Shown: positions 46,575 through 57,371, numbered from the stretch's first letter. The stretch: DNA of 64,000 nucleotides from Neoechinorhynchus agilis (GCA_051530055.1 CM121342.1:14260001-14324000); one strand, 5' to 3'. Notes: generated from the sequence alone by a model not told the origin. Numbers and translations: made by a program.

Positions 46575-46860
46575 ATAGTTAGCGTAGTTTATCCGCGAAT
46601 TAATTCGGACCGGACACTATTCGAATACGAGATTTTTTTTAGATATCCAGTTTATGAAGCTCATCTACAGATATCAAAATTCTTAACATGCGGAGAAAAG
46701 TGGTCTTAGAAAAAGCAAAACTAGAATAGAATTTCATAATTTTGGCTTTATTCGTACCCTATTGCACAGCTTGGTTTTTATTCGCTGCAGTCTTTGATTC
46801 TCTTCTAGCAACAAACGTTGAGTAAGAAAGCAACCCGGACAAAAATTGACGTTTTGGATA
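46575..46860 (+). repeat. Dispersed repeat shared with 54345-54690 (pogo/Tigger-like end)
   Basis: GGACCGGACACTATTCGAAT, GAAAAAGCAAAACTAGAATA and CAACCCGGACAAAAATTGACG recur with moderate divergence in the 54345 copy. The other copy starts CAGTAGAACGTCGTTTATCC, which resembles pogo/Tigger-type termini. No transposase is present in either. Confidence 0.65.
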
Positions 46861-46984
46861 ATCGACGTTCAACGGTATTCATTCCGATACAAAAAAAGCA
46901 ACATGCAAATAGAACTATGATTGGTTGAACTATCGAGTTTAGTTATCTTTAGAGCTGAGAAGTGATGTGAACTTTCGAGCGAAT

Positions 46985-47235
46985 GGATTTAATTTTTATG
47001 GTTGATAATTTTCTTTGGGAACGCAGCCCAGCGATCTGGTGTTTGTACATTCCTCCGGATCCTCAGATACCTCCCGAGGAAGTATCCTCCCTTCAACAAG
47101 GTATTGCATACCCTTTTGTTATGCGCCATCGACGAATTTTGAACCCTTTGACCTTGAAACAGGGTTTCGGAGCTTAAGTCCATTGAGCCATCTCGACTCA
47201 ACGACGGAATGTACAAACTCTTCCATCCTTTAACT
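46985..47235 (-). mobile_element. S2 SINE with recognisable tRNA head, decayed body
   Basis: The minus strand begins GTCGAGATGGCTCAATGGAC, with box A TGGCTCAATGG and box B GGGTTCAAAATTC about 50 nt later, the best tRNA head of this family here. The body still has CTTGTTGAAGGGAGG and GGTATCTGAGGATCCGGAGG but has lost the CTGATGA box. Confidence 0.7.
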
Positions 47236-47791
47236 TGCTCCGATTTTCTACATTTTGGTTCTGAGACCGTATTTCGTCAGCTTTATCATGCTACGCACAT
47301 GATTATCCTGGAATCTTTTCCTTTTGATCAGTGACAATTTTTAGAGATTGTGACCACTTGTAGGATTTTGTTTGCTGCTTAATAATTCGTTTCTTCGCCA
47401 CATTATTAATAAACGTCCTTTGAAGAAGTGAAAATTAACACGCATATATTTTAACCTTTATGAAAAAAGAAATGTATTCTGATAAATAGAAGATATATTG
47501 AGTTGTGAATTCTGCGCTCTTGCTCTGCACATTTTCTTAATTTAGCAAACTCTTCTTTTTTGTATCAATTTTTTAAGAAACTATCACAATCTGTATAAGA
47601 TAAAGATTCCCCAATTCCCTTATATACTTTGCAAACTCGCATAATGGAAAATATGCGGTCGCCGAAGACATCATGTAGAGTGGATTTATAAGTAAAAAGT
47701 ATGATTGGACTAGAGTTATAAGACGTCCGTTTTATCGGTTAATCTGGAGTGCCACAATTTTCTTAATCTATCTGAGCTTTATTTCAGACGG
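47236..47791. other. Intergenic 5' of PRPF38A
   Basis: AT-rich, no conserved frame. It ends in a polypyrimidine-AG (TTTATTTCAG) 4 nt before the PRPF38A ATG. Confidence 0.45.
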
Positions 47792-50662
47792 ATGGCTAAT
47801 CGGACAGTGAAAGAAGCGCAAACTATCCATGGCACCAATCCCCAATTTTTAATCGAGAAGATAATTCGAAGTCGTATTTACGATAGTAGATATTGGAAGG
47901 AGGAATGTTTTGCTCTCACCGGTAAGCTAGTTAGCCAGGTTTCCTATCTCATCTCGCGCTTTTTAAAGCCGAATTGCTGGCCGATAAAGCACTCAATTTA
48001 AAGTACATTGGCGGCGTCTATGGAGGAAATGTAAAGCCGACTCCATTTTTGTGTCTTACACTCAAAATGCTTCAAATTCAACCCGAGAAGGATATTGTTG
48101 TGGAATTCATTAAAAATGAAGATTGCAAATATGTCAGGGCTCTTGGTGTATTTTATATGAGACTAACGGGAGTGTCCAAAGACATCTATAAATATCTCGA
48201 ACCTCTTCTGAACGATTATCGCAAAACAAAGAAACTTAGTAGACAAGGAGGTTTAGCATTGTAGTAAGACTCAAGCTCAATATCTCGCTTAGAATTCGAA
48301 TTGGTATATATGGACGAATTCATCGATAGCCTCCTGAGGGACGAACGAGTATGCGATGTTCAATTGCCGCGATTACAGGTAAGTAAATGCTTGCTTATGG
48401 GTCACGAAGTAATTCTTCATGAACCCGAATCAATTGAGCAAATCAAAGTCACCCGACTTCATTATACTTTGACCTAAAAAATATAGATTTATCTTCAAGT
48501 AAGCTGTAGACTTCATTTTTTTCAAATCAACATTGTCAACCGTTTGATATGGAAGGGACGCGGATACTTAAACCGCATCCCGGGTGTCTTCAAATACCGC
48601 AGTTCATAGATCTTAATTTTTAGCTCTTTCTCCATAAAACACTAAATTTAGGCCATTAGAATTGTCTTTTTTAGCACTAACAACACAAAATTCATCATTT
48701 AATGACGAATTTCGAATAGCTTTAAAGGCACTACGTTTCTCTAATTAAAAGCGGAGACGCCACTCACTTCAACTTTCTGAGCGTTCTTCCACATATTCCA
48801 GCTCAGCCCTAAAACCAACTCCAAGCTTGAATTTTTAAGAAGTGCAGTATTTTCTAATGTCATGGAGAGCTAGAATTAGCAAACTCATTCATTTTATATG
48901 CCAATTAAACATAGTTTTCGGTGGTTTATTCCCGATGATGCCGCAGTACATACGTATCCTTCAAACTGGTTCATCACTAGGTTTCTCTAAAGGAGTTTGC
49001 TTCACTATTCTAACCTCAAATTTGTTAAAAATTGCATTTTGGATCCTCAAACGATTCGACCGTGTTCTGCTTTACCAGAGCATTGTAAATTCCGTCTGGA
49101 TGATCGTAGTGCTGCAAGCGGCGGCTGATCCATCAGCCCTGAAGTACGAAAGTGAAGAATGAGCGTGGAGGTGGAATAACATTGGGTAATACGTTACCAC
49201 CTTCACACCGAATCACCCACGACATTCTTTCAATACATAAAATACTCAATGACTATGATTGCGATTGTCGTCTTCTTGAGTCTCCTCTTTCGTAAAAGGA
49301 ACTTGTTCGTGGAGCTCATCGGAATTTCTGCGATCGGTTGCGAAGCTGCGCTTGGAGTGCCCCAAGTTATTCTGAATTTCCAAAGAAAAAGTACCAAAGG
49401 AATGAGTACTCTTATGGTCCTCATGTGGCTTAGCGGTGATCTATTCAAGACAGGATACTTGTTTTTCCTTCACTCACCATTGCAGTTTAAAGCTGGCGGA
49501 TTTTTTCAAGTCTGTGTAGACATTACAATACTCTCACAATACTTTGCATATTCGACCAAAATTTCAACAAACTACAGCATTTCTCATGGATCCCGGATTC
49601 ATGGGTAACGTTTGCGGAGCGCTTACCGGCCAGCAACATTTATTTGCTCATAAAATAAGAGCTTTCGATTATTGTTATGGGTGGCTTCAACGATATTCCT
49701 TAATAAAAAGGTGATCTCATTTATCAATGAACTTTTAATGCTTACGCACATTGGAAATGTTTTACATTTTGAATAGATGGCTCTGAATAAGGCTTAGGGT
49801 CAAGTAAATCCATAAATTCAACTACGTTATCTTTTATAGGAAGGTATCCATTACGAAAGTGTCATCGCGATATCAAGTAGGTGATAAAAGCTTGGTTAAT
49901 GCAGTGCTCTGGGCTACTGAAGAGATGGGTAACTTGGAAGTTACCTTTTCTTAGTCTATTCACAGCGTAAAAACGGAATCTTTTATAAAGCTGAATCGTA
50001 ACCGAAGCTCCATTGACTCAGATGACCCTTTCTTTTCTAAACCATTGGCTAGTTGTATTCGGCAGAATATAATTTTAAAGGAGCAAATGGGTCACTTGTG
50101 CCTTTTAAATTTCATTGATTTACGCCTAGCTCGCAATGGTTCTCAATTCAAACTATTACGTTATTCTTTGAACCACGATGCCCTTTTTTAGAAGAGAAAT
50201 GTACTCGAAGCCAACAACGTCCTTGAACCTCGGATTTCATTTCTGGATGAGGAAGACGACGCTGAAGAAGAGCATGATATCGCCAGTAGCCTTGGTTCTG
50301 TAGAACCCGAGGAAATTTCCTCGCCCCCGCCTCCTCTTGTTGAAGACGAAGAGCAACCAAAACAACGTCCACGAATGTTCCGGCACCGGCGAACACCAAC
50401 ACCTAGAAGACGGATGGTGTACGAGGACGCATATGAAGATGGAAACGTGGATGTGAATCGCCACAGGCGTCGAAGAAGGAGTTCATCATCGTCATCACCA
50501 TCATCATCATCATCATCGAGATGTCATCGTTCGTGGCGAAGTTCATTCCGACGGAATCGCCGGTCGTCACGTGAAGAACGCACTCACCATCGACATCGTC
50601 GTAGTTCATCTGGGCGACATAGACGTCATCGTGATCGTCGAAATAAAAGATCGTCTTCGTAA
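47792..50662 (+). CDS. PRPF38A: PRPF38A, spliceosomal B-complex protein
   Basis: Enters the spliceosome at the B complex and is needed for activation. Four exons, in-phase GT-AG: 47792-47921, 47969-48250, 48293-48378 and 50192-50662, giving 322 aa (human 312). The PRP38 domain is near-identical to the animal family: ANRTVKEAQTIHGTNPQFL, SRYWKEECFALT, GGVYGGNVKPTPFLCLTLKM, QPEKDIVVEFIKNED and YLEPLLNDYRK. The last exon gives an acidic linker, then an Arg/Ser/His tail with a Ser run encoded by a (TCA)n-type microsatellite at 50487-50518. Intron 3 (1.8 kb) contains SLC66A2 on the same strand. SAS-6 starts 49 nt after the stop. Confidence 0.96.
48857..49608 (+). CDS. SLC66A2: SLC66A2/PQLC1-like PQ-loop membrane protein, nested in PRPF38A intron
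   Basis: PQ-loop protein; SLC66A2 relatives are multi-span endolysosomal/Golgi membrane proteins implicated in phospholipid flipping control. First exon from the ATG at 48857: VFGGLFPMMPQY (first PQ motif), then FSKGVCFTILTSNLLKIAFW. The second coding part begins around 49224 and runs to 49608: FFQYIKYSMTMIAIVVF, LGVPQVILNFQRKSTKGMS (second PQ motif), WLSGDLFKTGYFF-like LSGDLFKTGYLFF and LQVLVD-like FFQVCVDITIL. A WRWNNIG piece at 49166-49185 matches the family's WxW segment. Its join to the second part uses GT...AC in phase, and its join to exon 1 is unresolved. GTGCAG lies just 5' of the ATG. Confidence 0.85.
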
Positions 50663-50711
50663 ATATGGCAGGATTTCTAAACCTAATAGCATTTAGAATT
50701 CACTTTTAAAG

Positions 50712-52745
50712 ATGCATAATGTTGCCGAAAAACAGAATGAGACTTTGTTCCGACAGGAGCTCGGTGTTGGCGAGCGCCGTGTTGTGGTTGAGTTGAGTGT
50801 AATGCCAACACATTCACTACAGCTAAGCCTTACGAGTGAAACTGATCCAATGTTTTTGTATACATCTCGGATATCAATGGCTGACTTTGAACGGTTAGTT
50901 ATCACATCCGTTTTTGCCTATGTTTTTATTTTCAGGATCAAAGAGGAACAAAGTTTGCTAATTGATTATTCCACGTTTCCTAGTACCTTTGTTGAACTGC
51001 TCAATCGCTGTCATGAAGAAAAGTTGGTTTTTTGTTTTTCGAATCATGGGAATGTTGATCACCTTAAATAGGTTTAGATTGGAGTTGAACAAACGGACAG
51101 ATACTTTGGACGTGATTGAGATCAATTCGTTCAAACATCTTGTGCATTTGTGCATCCCGGTGACTGCGGGCAGCGACAAGGAAGTGATGGCACATATGGC
51201 GGACGTTATCCGATCCCTAAAGGTAGGTTAATTAATTTGGGCACATTGAATTGCTGTTTTCCCACCATAATTTTGTTTTTCGAATTTTGTAATTGATTAA
51301 CAATTCAATTTTGTGATTTGAGTTTCAGATTCTTGTCTTTGACAACCACTTATTACCATTTTCAATTCTTGTAAGCTGGTTAATGTGGTAGCAACCGATT
51401 TTAAACAAATCAGTGAAACCTAATTAATGGCAGTTTCATTCTGTCGAGGGTAAATTTCTGTTTATTTTTAGACATTTTAGGCACTTGATGTTGAAATGCC
51501 GATATGTGCGGTACCCGGGCATGTGATTGAAATTATTGTTTAAATCTATGCCCGGTAAATGATTATTTCGATTAAAGACGTTTCGAACCTCGTCGGGTTC
51601 ATCATCAGTTTATTAGTTGTCTATTACTAACTAATAAAGTGATGATGAACCCGACGAGGTTCGAAACGTCTTTAATAAATAATCATTTTCCGGGTGTAGA
51701 TCTAAATAATTCTACTTGAGATTAAGGTCTTGTTGGGTAACACTCTTGACAATGCCGTTGAGCATAGCACCACCACCGCCACTACTACAGCGTACCATTG
51801 ATTCACCTTCATTTCTTCAAGGAATCGTTGAATCGGGTGAAACGTAATAGCGACATTCAATTGAATGAAATGAAAAATTCGCTGTCAATGTGCCAAAAGG
51901 TGAAATTATTTTTATTTGACAATCAGTTATAAGGGAAATGGCAGAATCTAGATGACCGAATCGAAACAAGCCGTGAGCTTGAAATGGAGAATGAAGCTCG
52001 CTTGAGAAAAATTATCGAGGCGCATGACACGGATATGAATCGAGAAAAGCAAAAGATGGCTGAGATAAAGGACTTATATGAGAGTCGCTTAGAGGCTGAC
52101 CGCGTTGAGCTAGATAGACGTTACAGAAACGAAATTCGAGAATTGTCTTTAAGACTTGAGAATTTGAGTGCCGAGAAGAATGCGATTGAAATGCAATATG
52201 GACTTAAAGAGACGAGCGAGCGCGAGTTAATCGCAAAAATGTGCGCCATGAAAGATGAGATGGGGGAGCTTCGAAGAAAATCTCGATATGATGATGAGGA
52301 ATACCGTGCTGAGCAGGAGCGCTTAATGAATGAGGAGAGGCGTCGATTTGAGCGACAATTGGAAGATATTAATGCTAGATCGAAGAGAGAACGGGAAGTA
52401 ATAGTGGACGACAAGGTTTGACGAATTGTATGTTTAGTAGTATATTTTTTAATGTTTCGAAATTGCACTTAGGAAAGACTTAGTATAAGTCTGAGAGAAA
52501 AGACCTTCGAGATAAAAAACTTGAAGATCAGCGTTCGAAATTTAACGCTTGAACTGACGAAAGCGAACGAAATTATTAAGCGATTGTATGACGATGCTGT
52601 TAAGGCGGAAAAGCAACGTAGAGATGGAGCCTGTCAGACTCCTGGAAGGCTGCGACGTATTCCGCAACCTGTATCTTTCAAAGATCAAATGCTAGTGAAG
52701 CCGATTAGACGATGGCCGGATGTTCATATTGGAACGAATGAATGA
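50712..52745 (+). CDS. SASS6: SAS-6 centriole cartwheel protein
   Basis: SAS-6 oligomerises into the nine-fold centriolar cartwheel. Six exons, in-phase GT-AG: 50712-50893, 50936-51022, 51072-51222, 51822-51899, 51945-52415 and 52473-52745, giving 413 aa. The N-terminal head domain shows ERRVVVELSVMP, SETDPMFLYTSRISMADFERI, LLIDYSTFPSTFVELLNRC and EINSFKHLVHLCIPV. A long coiled coil follows (ENEARLRKIIEAHDTDMNRE onward), ending in LELTKANEIIKRLYDD, equivalent to human LLKANEIIKKL. The tail is short and basic. It is shorter than human SASS6 (657) and nearer the C. elegans length. The ATG follows TTTTAAAG directly. A 599-nt intron (51223-51821) holds an inverted hammerhead repeat. Confidence 0.92.
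51520..51720. repeat. Inverted pair of family A hammerhead units inside a SAS-6 intron
   Basis: Left arm 51525-51618 and right arm 51630-51715 mirror each other (CGGTAAATGATTATTT... against ...AAATAATCATTTTCCGG). The left arm's minus strand has the core CTGATGA, stem II GAACC/GGTTC, GAAA, self-complementary ACGT, cleavage C, and a stem I of TTTA with TAAA. The right arm's core reads GTGATGA. Confidence 0.85.
51571..51617 (-). ncRNA. Hammerhead ribozyme motif (family A)
   Basis: All elements are in place: stem I 4 bp, CTGATGA, one extra T, stem II GAACC/GGTTC with CGACGA loop, GAAA, stem III ACGT and the cleavage triplet GTC. It is transcribed from the strand opposite SAS-6. Confidence 0.7.
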
Positions 52746-52889
52746 CGAAATTTGTGTAAGAGTGACAAATCATATTTAAGACATCACGTTTTTTAATGTG
52801 ACTCTGGTGGGATTTCACGCTTTGAAAACGGACAAGATAGACAAAGGTCAGAGGTACAAGTTCTCAAACTGTATTATTTTCTAATTTGA

Positions 52890-53290
52890 TTTCGGACGAA
52901 ATTTCCAGCGAGAAGGATCACAGTGTCCCTGTGACTTGGGGTACCAATGTGCGCATTAAATCGTTGCAGTTGCCGAGCGACTGTGGAGCCATCGGGACGC
53001 CATTGTTTCGTCCGAATTCGCCGCTGCTAAGCCGGGTGGGGGCAGGACCGGCAAAAATGACCAAATACAGGGTCTCGGGTTAAAATCATTTCGTCCCTTT
53101 GGGGTCGAGACGCTTGGGTCATTTGGTACCGCCGCGCAGGACATGTTCAAAACAATTGTCGAATGGCGATCGGAGGGCAAAAGCATTCCTCCTACAAAAC
53201 ATAAGCTTGGCTGTGCAACGAGAGGGAACGCTGCATCCGTTCTTTCGACTATTACACAAGGACGGTAGCTGAGTGATCCAGAGCGATGGC
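52890..53290 (+). mobile_element. Truncated copy of the 8664-11030 retrotransposon family, plus strand
   Basis: Ends at about 53290 with GGACGGTAGCTGAGTGATCC, the reverse complement of the 3' ends at 8664, 17053 and 20395. It encodes traces of FVPFGVETLG and of the Cys/His knot region upstream. It lies 145 nt past the SAS-6 stop. Confidence 0.75.
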
Positions 53291-54344
53291 GTGGATGTTT
53301 ATTCTTATAGATTACGACGCTCATAACGCTTCTAAACGTTTATCTTTTAAGATTCTCACCTAGATAACTCTAGATACTTTAATAAGATCTTTAAAGTAGA
53401 TTCGTTAGTAAGCTAAAATTCTAAGCTTAATCGTTTTCTAGCGCTCGACGATGTTCATGTATCTGTTGTTGTGTACATAAAGATAATCGCTTATGATTTT
53501 GCCATAGTAGCCAACCTCCCTAAAGTGCACAATTTTTGTACAGGCATTTATAAATATCGTGGGCATTATCTCTTAAGTTAGGTGGACAGCTAACAACAAA
53601 TGGAGAAGACTGCGATCCGAGAAATTGGAATACTTTTATCGAATAAATCACTCTATCTGTCAAATATTGTTTTAATCGCGCGCCCTATTTTCGAATTCGA
53701 AAAGCTTGTGCGCTTGAAGGTTCAAACTGATGTCACGAATAAAATCTATAATCGATTTAAAATGAGCGAACCACAATTGAAATATAAAAGGAAACCGCAA
53801 GTTTGTTTTCAGCGCCCAATTGATTGAATTCATCGGCAATTGAAAAACCTCGAACAAAAGGAAACCGTCCACTAAAAAGATCCAAAATGGTTCAAAGGTG
53901 CGCTATACATTAGAAATAGGGTTATATGATTTGGTATCTTTGTAGCGGCAGTCGACGTTCGCGGATGCAGTTACCTGAAATATGGGAGGATGACGTATAT
54001 TGCCGCTTTTTTGTGGTGTAGCGGATGGAAGCACGGTTTCGTGCGAATTTCCACGATTCAGGGCCTTTTTTGCATTCGACGAATGCATCTGTGCATGCAA
54101 TTGCAGAAGCGCTTACGGCGAAGCGTGTAATTCTGCAACGAAATCGATAGCGAAAATTTATGCGGGTTACGCTGAACGTAATTTTAAATCTGAAATTATA
54201 TAAATTGTACACACGGTCGATTTTGATTACATTCTCTGATGAACGACAATTCCAATCGTTTCACCGACCAGACCAACCATTTGTTGCAATTTATCGATTC
54301 ATGATGATTCGCCTAATTATTTTAGACAATGGAAAGGTGAAATA
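53291..54344. other. Intergenic, no gene recognised
   Basis: Short frames only (for example 53600-53827 plus) with no recognisable domain. Confidence 0.4.
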
Positions 54345-54690
54345 CAGTAGAACGTCGTTTATCCACGAATTTATTGGGACCGGACACTATTCGAATACGA
54401 GATTTTTTCAGATAACCGAAATCCCGCAATGTGATGTATTCAGTTTTTTGAAGTTCATCTACAGATATCATAGTTCTTAACATGCGGGGAAAAGTTGTCT
54501 TAGAAAAAGCAAAACTAGAATAGAATTTCATAATTTTGTCTTTATTCGTGAAAATAATCACTTATTTGATCTCTGTACCACATTGCACACCTTCGTTTTT
54601 TCGCTGTAAAGTCTCGGATTCTCTTCCAGCAACAAAAGTTAAATAGGAAAGCAGCCCAGACAAAAATTTACGTTTCACTGGATTTTCAGC
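54345..54690 (+). repeat. Dispersed repeat, second copy (pogo/Tigger-like end)
   Basis: Starts at ACAGTAGAACGTCGTTTATC and shares the GGACCGGACACTATTCGAAT and GAAAAAGCAAAACTAGAATA blocks with 46575-46860. No transposase was found. Confidence 0.65.
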
Positions 54691-55862
54691 ATTGCCGTTC
54701 TAGGTAAAACATATTTTATTGAAGTCCGGGATTTTTTAGTTTTATCCTTTCTTTCTACTGATGCCTTGTATTTGTATTACTGCTCAAAGCTCTAATTTCC
54801 TTTCGAATTGACACAAAAAATATCTTGGGATAGTAAACAATTATTTAAATTGACGTATATTCTTATAAATGACGAATTTAGGGATTAGTTTACTGCTGGA
54901 TTTTTCCGTTTTTTGTTTGCTTTCAAGATATTTAAAAAAGCTAATGATAAATATTTTGCGTTTCAAAGCTTCATGTCCTTTTTTAACGGAACTTCTCTTT
55001 TATTACGAAATATTGTTGCGATCGCCGATGAGCTGGGTCGTGATTGATTTTGCGTGTTAAATATTATTAATTTGCATTATTTTTCGTTAAAAATAATATA
55101 AATTCTTTGAATGGTAGTGAACATAATAACGGTAAAAGATTCCTTTATTATATGAGGCGAGCTTTCCACGCTAAATATTTCCTAATAATGAAGGAATCTT
55201 TAACTGGGATTATGTGCACCATCATTCAATATTAACCATACCGAAGGATCTTCTTGATATAAATTCTTTGTTAATCAAATTTATTAGCGCTTGTTCTATG
55301 GCTGGACCACTGTGTTCGCTGTAAATGCTTATAACTTTTTGTGCCTTTTGTTGGACATGCAATCATCTCCATTTTAAGTCTGCGCTCCAATTTTTCGTTT
55401 TCGTGTTTTATAATCCGTCTAAGAAACATTACTATCAAATGGTTTTCAGCGAAAGTGGACGGGGAAGCCAAGCGCCATTTCCGTTCAATAGAAATATCCA
55501 CCTAGTGCTGCTTCTACCATTATCGAGGACTACTTTGAAAAACGAGAATCTATTAGAATTTAAACGAGAAAGACAAATTGTTGCTTTTACAGCTATCAAA
55601 CCATGATAATCATCTTACATAGATCAGCGGTGCATTTATGACCTTGAAGACGAATCGTCAACGCCTTCACTACTCTACGGTCTTGTTTTTACCTAGAATT
55701 TAGATTTTTGTTTTTCTTGGTTATGTAGTAGCACATTCATGCATTCGTTTGAGAAATGCGTGTGATGTCTTGTTTCTCATTCTTAACTCACGATGCTCGA
55801 GTCTTTTGGTTGGAAGGAATTCCACAAGGAAACGCTTTTGTTGTCACACATTTACTGCAGAT
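54691..55862. other. Intergenic / RIOK3 5' region
   Basis: No conserved frame. A small imperfect hairpin lies at about 55136-55205 (AAAGATTCCTTTATTA against TAATGAAGGAATCTTT). It ends with TTACTGCAG 2 nt before the preferred RIOK3 start. Confidence 0.45.
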
Positions 55863-57371
55863 ATGGAAGGCTGGAAGGAGCTGCCAAACCAGCGGATTAT
55901 TCCGTTCCAAGAAGTTATTGACGAACAGGCAGCGATGACCATTGTGGACGACGATCAACAACTTGCGCATCTTTGTGAAAAAGTCACAATCGATACCTAT
56001 GATGATGAAGACGGAGAGACGATGAGCGACCGCAAGATCGCAGAGCTTCTTCAGCGTGAATACGATATTGAACACGATCGTATGGTCATGGCAGCTGAAC
56101 AAAAGATGAACGGTAACGATAAGATTCGCCGTAATCTGCGCAACTATCTTCGATGTGAACAGTCATCGTGTGTTCATTTTTCGGATAGCTCGAGCGATGA
56201 GGACGATGAAAGTTCAGATTTGGCTGAAGACAAAGAATTTACGGATTTGAAAAACAAGCTGAGACAAGGACAGATAACAAAGCATGATGGTAAGATGTGT
56301 GCTAAACGTAATTTGATCCGCGCAATGCAATCGGGCAATGCAAATATTACTACGGGCGACATTGGGCGTTCATGCTCCGGTCTGTCCGACCGGGCTCATA
56401 ATTCCTTAATGCAATATTTAAAGAACGAAGAGACAAGGCAGAAGCGTCGACAAGATAAACAAATGGTCGAAAAAATTCAATTCGTGGTTGACTATAAGAC
56501 TTTTCAAATGCTCTTCAAACTCATCGAGTCTAACAAAATCTCATTTGTTGGTTCTATTCTTGCGACCGGTAAAGAGGCTACGGTTGTTCACTCTCGGACA
56601 GGTTCAATGTTTCAATCGGTGATGTATAAGTGGAAACATTTGGTTGATGAACGAACAATTGAACCAGACCTTAGTTGCGTTATAAAGATATACCATACGA
56701 CGATCAATGAATTTCGAACTCGTTCTCGGTACATTCGAGACGATTTTCGATTCAAAAGTCGATATAAGCAATTGAACTCGTATAAGGTGGTTTGCCTTTG
56801 GGCCGAAAAAGAACTTCACAATTTAGTTAGAATGCACGAAGCCGGCCTGCCTTGTCCTCGCCCTTTAATGTTAAAACGAAATGCGTTGTTGATGAGTTTT
56901 GTTGGATTTGACGACGGCGATGACCAAAAGGAAAAACGAGCTGCTCCTTGTATTGCTCATGTTAGTCACGAAGAAGGTCAGGAAGTGTTCGAGGAGATGT
57001 ACCGACAAACCGTTCAGATCATGAAAGATCTTTACTCAAAATGCAACCTTGTTCATGCAGATATGAGCGAATATAATCTTCTTTGGCACGACGGTAAAGT
57101 GTATGTCATTGACGTAGGCCAAGCTATTGAGAATACTCATCCGGAATCAATGGATCTGTTAATTCGCGACTGTAAGAACATAGTGGATTTCTTTGGCAAA
57201 AAGATTCGGCTAACCGACATGAACGCGGAAGGCTTGTTTGAATCGATTTGTGGAAGTTCGTTTAAGGAAGCGTCGATTTTGAACGAACAACGACGTAGGG
57301 CAGAAGGAGGCGGTGGAGGTAAGAGCGAACATGATCTTTTGTGGAAGAATGTATTTGAAAAGAAAGATTAA
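55863..57371 (+). CDS. RIOK3: RIOK3 atypical protein kinase
   Basis: 502-aa RIO kinase; RIOK3 associates with pre-40S particles and, in vertebrates, modulates innate signalling. Intronless here. The start was chosen at MEGWKELPNQ because TTACTGCAG ends 2 nt upstream; the frame is open for 38 more codons. The N-terminal region has the RIOK3-type DRKIAELLQREYDIEHD and KMNGNDKI, then an acidic Ser/Asp stretch. The kinase domain shows the nucleotide loop ILATGKEATVVHS, the lysine in CVIKIYHTTINEF, AEKELHNLVRMHEAGLPCP, the catalytic LVHADMSEYNLLW and the metal-binding VIDVGQAIE. TTINEF, DDFRFK and YNLLWH favour RIOK3 over RIOK1. DAP1 starts 63 nt downstream. Confidence 0.94.
   Translation: MEGWKELPNQRIIPFQEVIDEQAAMTIVDDDQQLAHLCEKVTIDTYDDEDGETMSDRKIAELLQREYDIEHDRMVMAAEQKMNGNDKIRRNLRNYLRCEQSSCVHFSDSSSDEDDESSDLAEDKEFTDLKNKLRQGQITKHDGKMCAKRNLIRAMQSGNANITTGDIGRSCSGLSDRAHNSLMQYLKNEETRQKRRQDKQMVEKIQFVVDYKTFQMLFKLIESNKISFVGSILATGKEATVVHSRTGSMFQSVMYKWKHLVDERTIEPDLSCVIKIYHTTINEFRTRSRYIRDDFRFKSRYKQLNSYKVVCLWAEKELHNLVRMHEAGLPCPRPLMLKRNALLMSFVGFDDGDDQKEKRAAPCIAHVSHEEGQEVFEEMYRQTVQIMKDLYSKCNLVHADMSEYNLLWHDGKVYVIDVGQAIENTHPESMDLLIRDCKNIVDFFGKKIRLTDMNAEGLFESICGSSFKEASILNEQRRRAEGGGGGKSEHDLLWKNVFEKKD

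Noticed and set aside
52886-53083. A short secreted or novel protein 3' of SAS-6
   Set aside because: The same shadow frame (TWGT..., DC..IGTP) occurs in the 9054-9239 copy of the retrotransposon, so it is element-derived.
53600-53827. 75-codon plus-strand ORF
   Set aside because: No domain, no splice context and no conservation signal visible.
55136-55205. Small imperfect hairpin as a transcription terminator
   Set aside because: No adjacent gene end; bacterial-type termination is not expected in this genome.
55749-55862. RIOK3 start at the first in-frame ATG (55756 region)
   Set aside because: A polypyrimidine-like AG ends 2 nt before MEGWKEL, and the extra 38 residues have no family counterpart.
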